40,532 nucleotides of DNA from Bacteroidales bacterium. GTDB lineage: Bacteria; Bacteroidota; Bacteroidia; Bacteroidales; Marinilabiliaceae. Shown piece by piece: positions 35,101-40,532 of the stretch; position 1 is the stretch's first letter; the number at the start of each line of letters is the position of its first letter. The translations under genes were made by a program, and so were the position numbers. The stretch spans positions 1 through 40,532 of the forward strand of contig QKJP01000033.1 of the NCBI GenBank assembly GCA_003249255.1, written 5' to 3'. A model generated the notes under the pieces. It made no database searches, was not told the origin of the DNA, and worked only from the letters and a program-made list of their open reading frames with translations.

Positions 35101-37477
35101 AAGTAACGTTACAAGCTGCCGATTTTGTACCAGCCTTTGCTGTAATAGTTGCCGAACCTGCTTTTAAAGATTTAATTACACCGTACTCATTAACCGATAC
35201 TACTGCAGGAGCACTTGATGTCCAGGTAATGGATTTATCAGATGCATTTGCTGGTGCAATGGTTGCTGTTAAGCCTTTTTCTTCACCTTGTGTAATAGTA
35301 AATGTTGATGGAAGGCTTATGTTACTTACTGCAACGTTATCTTTTCCACGGCCCGGTGCCGAACTGTGTTTCCAATATTGTAACTGACATACTGCAAAAC
35401 CTGCTTCACTTCCATAATATACTGAGATATCATTATTTCCGGAAGCATTAAGGTAATCTAACGGTACATCTACTTCAAGGGTTTTAAGTCCAATGCCATG
35501 ACCTGCTTTTGCTTCACCTCTCCAGTTGTTGTTGTGTTCTAAGGTTTTGCCGTTCAGTTTAATAACAACAGATTCTAATTGCTGATAACGGAAAGCACCT
35601 GTAATTCGAAGTACAGCCTCATCACTACCTGAAAGGGCAGGAACATTGTTTATTTTCATCGCCTGAGTTGGCATATTCTTGTAGTCAACTGTAAATTTAG
35701 GACCACCAGCTTCTGTTGTACCTGTACCAATACGCTCACCCATTACTTTGAACTCCTTACAAGTTTGGTCAAGTACAATGTTTGATGCGTAAACAATGTC
35801 CAAAATTATGGTTGCATCCGGTTTTAATTCTATTTTACCAGGTACTGTTTTTGCACTATAACGTGATAAAGTTGGTTTTCCTTCTCCAATTGAGGTGTCA
35901 AGCCAAAGTTCTTTTATGTTAACACTTTCAATGGTTCCATTCGAGTTGCCATATAAGCTTAAGTCAATTGAACTTGTGGCCTCTTGCATGTTGTTTAAGA
36001 TAAGATACATGTGCTTACCGTTTACATAAGCATCTACCTGTATATCTTTATCTGTTGATTTTGTTTCAACACGAGTACCGTCTACATCGCTCCAAAGTTC
36101 ATAGAACTTAATAAATTCTGACCATTCCCATTGTCCATCACCGTCGTTGTCATCTAACATGGTATAAGGGTAACGGGCGGTTACTTTTCCATTCGCATCC
36201 AGGTAATCTCCCCAAGTCGCTTTAATTGGGGTAAATTGTGAGGTTAAACGAACTTGTGAAGGGCGTTCTAAGAACTGCATTAACATGGAGTTAAAAGGCT
36301 TAATGTTCTCCCAGTCTCTACGCGCAGGATCTGCATTGGGGAATTGATCGATATATGGACCTACTGCACCATATTCTGAAATAACCACTTCTTTTTTGGC
36401 TTTTGTATTTCCATAGGTGATATCGTACCATTCAACAATGTCTAATAAACCTTCTACGTGACCTCCTGAACGAATTGTAGGATTTGTTTCAAATTTCCAT
36501 TCCGGCCAGTCGTAAAGGTGAATCGAGTGGAAATCCATACGGTCTCCACAAGCTTCCATAAAGCCTTGCCACAATACGTCCCATTGGTACCAATCGTTGG
36601 TGAAGTAGTTGTTGTATTCAAATTTAGTTTGCCACATTTCAGGGAATTTAGAACTGAAATATGCCGGATTTGCAGGTTCAGTTAGTTTGTGTCGGTTGGC
36701 TGACCAACCGCCAAGGTCTCCACGGTGAATATCGTGCTGCCCCCAGGTCATACCACCAATTTTCACTTTATTGTCGCCTAACTTTTCATTTATGGCATCA
36801 GCCACTTGGTTGTGGTAGCGCCAAACACTTTCCCAGCTACTCCATACTTGAGCACCAGACATTAGAACCATGTCAATTTCGTTAACAACTTCCCAGTATT
36901 CCGGAAGTTTTTTACCGATATCGCCTTCTCCTTTACTAAAATAGCTGTCAAAGTATTCGCCAACCCATGCTGCAGAGGCTTCTGTAGTTACTGTTCTCCA
37001 CCCTGTAAACGTTCCCCAGTGACCATGCCATGCTAATGTTGGATATAGTGCATGCGGGTTAGAACCCATAATCATGTGTCCCTTGTCTTCAAACTGTTTA
37101 GAGCGCATTAAACGATCTTCGTAAGTATATGCATTTTTTTGAGCAGGACCTTTTATAGTATTCATCCATTCAAGATCCGGCCAATATGAGTTGTTTGGAT
37201 CCACTTTTGTTTCATCAAAATCCCAAGATGCAGATCCGTTATCACGTCCAAAATAAACATCTAGTTCATTTATGAAATAATCCATTTTATCTTCTTCACC
37301 TACCCAGTCGTTTTCCCAAGGAGCAGAATGAACTACAAGGTGTCGGTCGCGTCCGAAGTCCGAAACTCCGTCAACCGAATGTACCATGTTTGTATTTACA
37401 TAAACCTCTACCTGAGCTTTAGTAAATACAGCCAAGCACGACATTACTAAAAAGAGTAAAATCTTTTTTTGATTCAT
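32165..37477 (-). CDS. Large modular GH86 beta-agarase/porphyranase with Big_2, CBM6 and T9SS domains
   Basis: This 1770-residue secreted enzyme is a paralog of the GH86 at 3060-5171. A signal peptide ends near residue 21 (AVFTKAQ). The catalytic barrel (about 25-500) has the likely acid/base E200 (WEVVNEIDM) and nucleophile E368 (VISEYGAVG). Beta-sandwich domains follow to about 720. Then come Big_2-like Ig modules (about 722-805, 805-895, 1000-1075, a divergent one at 1078-1165, and three at 1287-1545), with an extra beta domain at about 897-1000. Two CBM6-like modules lie at about 1165-1290 (HIEAESFENQGG) and 1545-1680 (TIEAEDLINDDGN, WNLDKIEL). Residues about 1694-1770 are a type A sorting domain (VYPNPTNSELWI). 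It should bind and cut agar-type galactans extracellularly. Confidence 0.87.
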   Translation of the reverse strand: MNQKKILLFLVMSCLAVFTKAQVEVYVNTNMVHSVDGVSDFGRDRHLVVHSAPWENDWVGEEDKMDYFINELDVYFGRDNGSASWDFDETKVDPNNSYWPDLEWMNTIKGPAQKNAYTYEDRLMRSKQFEDKGHMIMGSNPHALYPTLAWHGHWGTFTGWRTVTTEASAAWVGEYFDSYFSKGEGDIGKKLPEYWEVVNEIDMVLMSGAQVWSSWESVWRYHNQVADAINEKLGDNKVKIGGMTWGQHDIHRGDLGGWSANRHKLTEPANPAYFSSKFPEMWQTKFEYNNYFTNDWYQWDVLWQGFMEACGDRMDFHSIHLYDWPEWKFETNPTIRSGGHVEGLLDIVEWYDITYGNTKAKKEVVISEYGAVGPYIDQFPNADPARRDWENIKPFNSMLMQFLERPSQVRLTSQFTPIKATWGDYLDANGKVTARYPYTMLDDNDGDGQWEWSEFIKFYELWSDVDGTRVETKSTDKDIQVDAYVNGKHMYLILNNMQEATSSIDLSLYGNSNGTIESVNIKELWLDTSIGEGKPTLSRYSAKTVPGKIELKPDATIILDIVYASNIVLDQTCKEFKVMGERIGTGTTEAGGPKFTVDYKNMPTQAMKINNVPALSGSDEAVLRITGAFRYQQLESVVIKLNGKTLEHNNNWRGEAKAGHGIGLKTLEVDVPLDYLNASGNNDISVYYGSEAGFAVCQLQYWKHSSAPGRGKDNVAVSNISLPSTFTITQGEEKGLTATIAPANASDKSITWTSSAPAVVSVNEYGVIKSLKAGSATITAKAGTKSAACNVTSKAFTAVPVTGISIQEGNSIVIEQRKFTRLNALVAPANASAQTVVWSSADESIVKVNPENGMLDGLAIGKSTTITAKVIDTYTGSKVYSANINVTVGIPGEEYVSCLGINSKYKGNTTFNFIVSANVAQARNVVVELRSGSTVLGTATKEVSTIGLSKVDVSIDVASVPAPGTYTLRAYLKDGSTTLDQHDQAFEMELPIQPTSLTFKEWLWEVEVNKSLQIQATVLPVDAFNKTINWTSSNNAIASVDANGLVTGHAVGNVTITGKTQDAGITQKVDLKVVNTIDVKATAISILPLVNVLPGATTELAIVWEPEWTTDRNITWSITDGTVLKNTSGNTFTVTGAEGSKTAIKGVYNANSALTLNTTVKVGGSIHIEAESFENQGGHGDIMSSTIIENVQTGDWVTYPVYIPETGKYKFSFKVASGDDNGLIGIYANGANVGSGKPANKGWTNFQTVVIDDVQLTKGGQTLLIKAAGSGAWQWNMDYFDIELSGPTAVTSVEVTPEAWTMLVNDSKTLAVNVAPGNATNKTINWSSDNTSVATVDAATGKVIAKGLGTAKITATSEDGGISDFCTVKVVSSILVEELTVTPEKIHISSGKTLQLSTVVSPVNAENKTITYKSLNTSIATVNANGLVTSVANGTTTITVSTNDGSNIVKNIPVTIENISVTAINITPNPVVLLANSTKQLTAEVIPANANITAVTWKSSDATVAAVDANGIVTAKSVGTATITASSKDGSNISSNVEVTVTSIITIEAEDLINDDGNFSDGQPNGGTGVGVATGIGINYVNAGDWAEYTLEIPNSGEYQITYYIAAPGGASADDPNITLYINSELESNDAVAITSNWEDYQALVAKSTVKLAEGSYTIKLEASGSDWQWNLDKIELVKVGPYVPTNIEFNAANSTSVYPNPTNSELWIDTNEFEKVDVKIFNATGSLVKIVRNQSVKTPIQVSDLPSGMYILYITDFDSYQTIKFSKSE

Positions 37478-37577
37478 AATTGATTGTTTTAGTTAATAAT
37501 ATTTAGCTGCATTTCTTTTTCAGAGTACAACAGTTGATTTCCCCATTGATTAAAACAAAAAAATACGATCACATTTT

Positions 37578-37590
37578 CTGATTTAATCAG
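37578..37590. promoter_or_regulatory. Palindrome CTGATTTAATCAG upstream of the GH86 gene
   Basis: Six-base arms flank a single central base, about 100 bases before the GH86 start codon. It is a candidate dimer-binding site. Confidence 0.35.
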
Positions 37591-37641
37591 GAGGTAAAAT
37601 TATTTTACAGATGTTTAAAAATGTTAATACTGAATCTGCAT

Positions 37642-37683
37642 AATATAGACAATAGGTGATGAGTTATTTGTAAAATATAGACA
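37642..37683. promoter_or_regulatory. Direct repeat pair AATATAGACA upstream of the GH86 gene
   Basis: The 10-mer occurs at 37642-37651 and 37674-37683, 32 bases apart, close to three helical turns. It is 165-205 bases upstream of the GH86 start. The spacing fits two regulator molecules bound on one face of the helix. Confidence 0.35.
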
Positions 37684-38161
37684 GTGATATTTAAAATACT
37701 GAAATTCAGACGTATGAGATTGTGGGGTTGACTAAATGGGATTAGGTTGTTTGATTAGGTATTGTCATGAATTTAATAGTAGCTTTTAGGAGTTATTAAA
37801 TACGAATGGTGTTGCGTATAAAAAGGCTTTTGTGGACTGTTTAGACTGTGTTTGAGGTGGTTTGATTATGGTGGTTATTTGAATACAAGGAGTTTTTTCT
37901 TTTGTCAATTATCCCTGTTAATCACCTGTCTGTTCAATTGTCTTAGTACTTAAGGTTGTTATTACCAAAGTGGGATTTAGCATTCAGTGATTTGAAATAG
38001 CAGCGCCAAAATCTAACACGTAAAATCTATATTGCTAGGTTAAATATTAATTTAAAAATAGCCAAGTGTACCTGATACCCGTTATAAAAAAATGCTATGG
38101 ATAAAATGTAAATAAGAAGAGGAGGTGCGATATGTAGTTTATTGATCTCGGAGACGTGGTA

Positions 38162-39688
38162 TTAGAGTGATGCAAAATAATTTACCAAATTTACGTTACG
38201 ATCTAAATTCATTTTTTTTCTTATTCGATAACGGGTTGTGTGAACGCTAGCTGCTGAAATTCCAAAAATATCGGCTGCTTCTTTTGCAGAGAAGTTAAGC
38301 TTTAATAAAGCACAATGTTTTAAATCTGTGGAGGTTAAATCCGGGTGTTTTTCACTTAGATTAGAATAAAAGGTTTGATTAACTGCAATGAACCGGCGAT
38401 TGAATTCTTCCCAGTATGCACTTCTGTCTTTCTCAATGTCTTTAAGTACTTTTGAGCTGTGTTTACTTTTAGGGAAATTTGAACGGATGTATTCTGCTAA
38501 GTCCTGTAATTGTTTTTCCTTTTCGATAAACTGAAGTGAATAAGACGCGAGCTCCTTATTCTTAGTGGATAAGCTTTCTTCTTGTTCTTTAAATTTAATG
38601 CCTTGTGTTTTGATGCGTTTAACAAGTAGCATTAATATTACAACTACTATTAGGATTATTGCTATGGTCGAAATGATAAGGATTTGTTTTTGTTTGGTTA
38701 AAAGTTCCGTGGCTTGTTTCGATAGCAGTAGGTCTTTATTGATGATATCTTCCTGATATTTATCTCGAATTTTGATCAGTTCAAGGTTTCTGGTGCTTTT
38801 CATGCTGAACAGGCTATCGTAAATTAGTTTTGAGTCGAGTAGAATGTTATACGCCAGTCTTTCATTCTTAAGAGCGTAAAACATTTTAGATTTTTTAAAT
38901 AATAAATCGGCCTCAAGAACCTTGTGGGTGTTATATTTTTTAAGTATTTGTAAGCCTTTGTCGTAGGCTATTGATGCTTCTTTGTGTTGACCGGGCCATG
39001 CGTATGTGTCTCCTAATAAATTATATAGGATAACGAGATAGGCTTTGTCTTTTTTGTGTTTGTCTATGTTTGGAAGATTTTCAAATTGTTTAACTATTCT
39101 CAGGAGAATTTGTTGTGATTTTACATAATCCTTGTTGATTAAATGGATGTGGGCCTTTTCTGCATGTAAATAACCCAGTTTTACAGAGTCTGCATTGATT
39201 GTATGAGCAACAGTAAAACAGGAATCTAAATATGTGTCAGCTAATGAGGTGTTTAGGAATTGGTTATGAACAACCACGATATTAAAATATAAGGAGACTA
39301 AATCTCCATTGGGAGTGTAGTGTTTCTTATGAATTTCTAATGCTTTTTGTAAAAAAAGAACAGCTTCTTTCCGTTGTCCGAAAATGCTGTACAATAATCC
39401 AATGTTTTCATTAACCTTTTTTAAATGCGTATAGCTTTTTGTTTTATCGGCTAATGACAGAGCTTGCCAGGCGTTGTCGTAGGCTTGATAAAAGAGTTGG
39501 TTTATCCGTTGTGACTCTATTTTCTTTATTAAGCTATCTAGGATTTCGAGATTGTCTATATTTTTATTTATTATACTTTGTGTAAAAATGGGATTGTCTA
39601 TGTGTTTTGGATATTTATTTTCTCCCAATGAAGATAGGGGAGTAGATAATAATAGAATTAGAATTATGTGGATTTTTATTGCTAGCAT
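38162..39688 (-). CDS. TPR-TM-HTH membrane-tethered regulator (paralog 3)
   Basis: This 508-residue protein has a signal-like N-terminus (IIILILLLSTPLSSLG region) and TPR-like helical repeats to about residue 320 (QRKEAVLFLQKALEIH, QHKEASIAYDKGLQIL). A transmembrane helix lies at about 333-357 (ILIISTIAIILIVVVILMLLV), followed by a coiled coil and a C-terminal helix-turn-helix (AKEAADIFGISAASVHTTRY). It shares the layout and the C-terminal SVHTTRYRIRKKMNL motif with the two other regulators, but its TPR part is more diverged, which suggests a different signal. The next gene downstream on the same strand is the 1770-residue GH86, across 684 bases. It is probably a local regulator of that enzyme. 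Confidence 0.82.
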   Translation of the reverse strand: MLAIKIHIILILLLSTPLSSLGENKYPKHIDNPIFTQSIINKNIDNLEILDSLIKKIESQRINQLFYQAYDNAWQALSLADKTKSYTHLKKVNENIGLLYSIFGQRKEAVLFLQKALEIHKKHYTPNGDLVSLYFNIVVVHNQFLNTSLADTYLDSCFTVAHTINADSVKLGYLHAEKAHIHLINKDYVKSQQILLRIVKQFENLPNIDKHKKDKAYLVILYNLLGDTYAWPGQHKEASIAYDKGLQILKKYNTHKVLEADLLFKKSKMFYALKNERLAYNILLDSKLIYDSLFSMKSTRNLELIKIRDKYQEDIINKDLLLSKQATELLTKQKQILIISTIAIILIVVVILMLLVKRIKTQGIKFKEQEESLSTKNKELASYSLQFIEKEKQLQDLAEYIRSNFPKSKHSSKVLKDIEKDRSAYWEEFNRRFIAVNQTFYSNLSEKHPDLTSTDLKHCALLKLNFSAKEAADIFGISAASVHTTRYRIRKKMNLDRNVNLVNYFASL

Positions 39689-39723
39689 TTTATAGACTTT
39701 TCTAAAAAGTTCGAATAATTATT

Positions 39724-39731
39724 CAAATTTA
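39724..39731 (-). promoter_or_regulatory. Bacteroidota -7 box for the third regulator
   Basis: The minus strand reads TAAATTTG, an exact TAnnTTTG match, about 36 bases before the ATG at 39688. No good -33 element is seen at the expected distance. Confidence 0.35.
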
Positions 39732-40049
39732 ACTATTCTAAACAATTATATCCTAAATACCTTCGGTTCTTGTTTTATTAGTTTCCTATGTCTCCTAATT
39801 AACTTTGTTAAAAGTATTGAAAATTAAATTGTTACACTTAGTGTAGTGGTTTCTTTGTCCACCTGGTATTTCTTGATGTTGAAATTTTATAAGAAGCTTG
39901 TTGTAATTTCTACTAACGCCTTTAATAAGGAGATTAGTTGAACTTCAGGCAAAGAAGTTGTAGCAATATTACTAACGTTTAAGTTAATGAGCTGCAAATG
40001 TTACAGTAAAATCCATTGATGGGCAATTACTTTTCAAAATAATAATTAA

Positions 40050-40292
40050 CCATCTTGTATTGCTTGTGACGACCAAAGAAAATATGAGTCTACAGCACAT
40101 GTTATCGGAGGTGCTGTTAATGTTATGTTAATGGTTGTAAGCCTACTTCCTTCCCCTAGAAGTTATTCGATGATTGATATCAGTGATTTGGCGGTTGGAT
40201 ATTATACCTTACTTATTTCAAGTTCGACTAATTGTTCAAAGTCAATCACTTTTATTTCTGATTGTTCGCAATTACTGATCATCCAAAAATGA
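40050..40292 (+). pseudogene. Remnant of a T9SS type A sorting domain
   Basis: An open frame without a sensible start ends at TGA 40290-40292. Its central part translates as SYSMIDISDLAVGYYTLLIS, which matches the end of type A sorting domains (the ISDLAxGxYxLxI pattern) at the right distance from a C-terminus. The upstream part lacks the YPNP motif and a stop codon precedes it at 40047, so the cargo domain and half of the sorting domain are gone. It probably marks a lost secreted-protein gene next to the third regulator. Confidence 0.45.
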
Positions 40293-40400
40293 TTGGCATA
40301 ACGTTAAAAAACATCAACACGAGGCGCAGAGTCACAAAGTTATATGATTTAACTTCATAAGCTCTGTGCTTTTGTGTCCCCGCCTGCGTCGGGCCATAGC
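40291..40400 (+). repeat. Dispersed imperfect palindromic repeat, copy C
   Basis: The plus strand begins GATTGGCATAACGTTAAAA, then ATCAACACGAGGCGCAGAG, a middle stretch, AAGCTCTGTGCTTTTGTGTC and a GC-rich insert CCGCCTGCGTCGGGCC. The first two blocks match copy A (opposite strand) closely, and the insert matches the GC-rich insert of copy B in inverted orientation. Confidence 0.6.
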
Positions 40401-40532
40401 CGTCAAGCTAAGAAATATATAGAGCATTAAGTCTTTGATTATGTGATAGTGCCCCCTTTTTAGAGTCTCGTTTTAATTTTGAAGTGGAGATATCTAACAA
40501 TGTAGATAGCCACTCAGCTATTTTAAGTTGAG

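Larger units (their letters stand above)
37478..38161. other. Long upstream region of the large GH86 gene
   Basis: 684 bases with no supported ORF. It contains a 13-bp palindrome (37578-37590) and a pair of 10-base direct repeats (37642-37683), which suggest a regulated promoter. The upstream neighbour on the same strand is the third TPR-TM-HTH regulator. Confidence 0.5.
39689..40532. other. Non-coding end region with a gene remnant and repeat copy C
   Basis: 844 bases without an intact gene. The first 330 bases hold the promoter of the regulator and otherwise show nothing. A sorting-domain remnant (40050-40292) and repeat copy C (40291-40400) follow. The last 130 bases show no feature. Confidence 0.5.

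Overview
The window looks like the chromosome of a marine, polysaccharide-degrading member of the Bacteroidota, perhaps Marinilabiliales-like (the order is inference). It is AT-rich, with Bacteroidota-type -7 boxes (TAnnTTTG) where promoters can be seen. Many secreted proteins end in type IX secretion (T9SS) sorting domains. Two GH86 enzymes (beta-agarase/porphyranase family) point to red-algal galactans as a nutrient. No rRNA, tRNA, CRISPR array, insertion sequence or SusC/SusD pair was found.

Layout. 1-786: mostly non-coding, with palindromes and one doubtful ORF. 787-5171 (minus): a histidine kinase with a YfiR-like sensor domain, then a 703-aa GH86. 5285-9166 (minus): the FetA/FetB-type ABC exporter, split by a beta-propeller protein and a YdeI-like protein and preceded by a small membrane protein. 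9348-12400 (minus): a small secreted T9SS cargo downstream of a TPR-TM-HTH regulator. 12564-13406 (plus): an AlkC/AlkD-type DNA glycosylase. 13736-16267 (minus): an XRE-cupin regulator followed by a DUF4914-like P-loop protein. 16786-17154 (plus): a tiny protein that is almost only a T9SS sorting domain. 17357-18955 (minus): a second TPR-TM-HTH regulator, divergent from a GH3 glycosidase, a possible 31-aa membrane peptide and a PhoD-like metallophosphoesterase (19151-23307, plus). 23487-30056 (plus): two tandem IgGFc-binding-domain surface proteins, one with a type A and one with a type B (gliding/CHU_C) sorting domain. 30231-31703 (plus): an exported adenosine deaminase-like enzyme. 31704-32164: a nested palindromic element and a terminator. 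32165-37477 (minus): a 1770-aa GH86 with seven Big_2-like and two CBM6-like modules. 38162-39688 (minus): a third TPR-TM-HTH regulator. 39689-40532: a decayed sorting-domain remnant and a dispersed repeat.

How the parts fit. The GH86 enzymes would cut agar or porphyran outside the cell after export by T9SS, and the GH3 enzyme would trim released oligosaccharides. The most unusual theme is three paralogous one-component regulators, each with an exported TPR domain, one membrane helix, a cytoplasmic coiled coil and a C-terminal LuxR-like HTH. Each has a secreted-protein gene as its upstream or downstream neighbour. A second theme is non-coding repeat content: three diverged copies of an imperfect palindromic repeat (near 6.8, 10.6 and 40.3 kb) and a separate ~165-bp nested inverted-repeat element near 31.8 kb.
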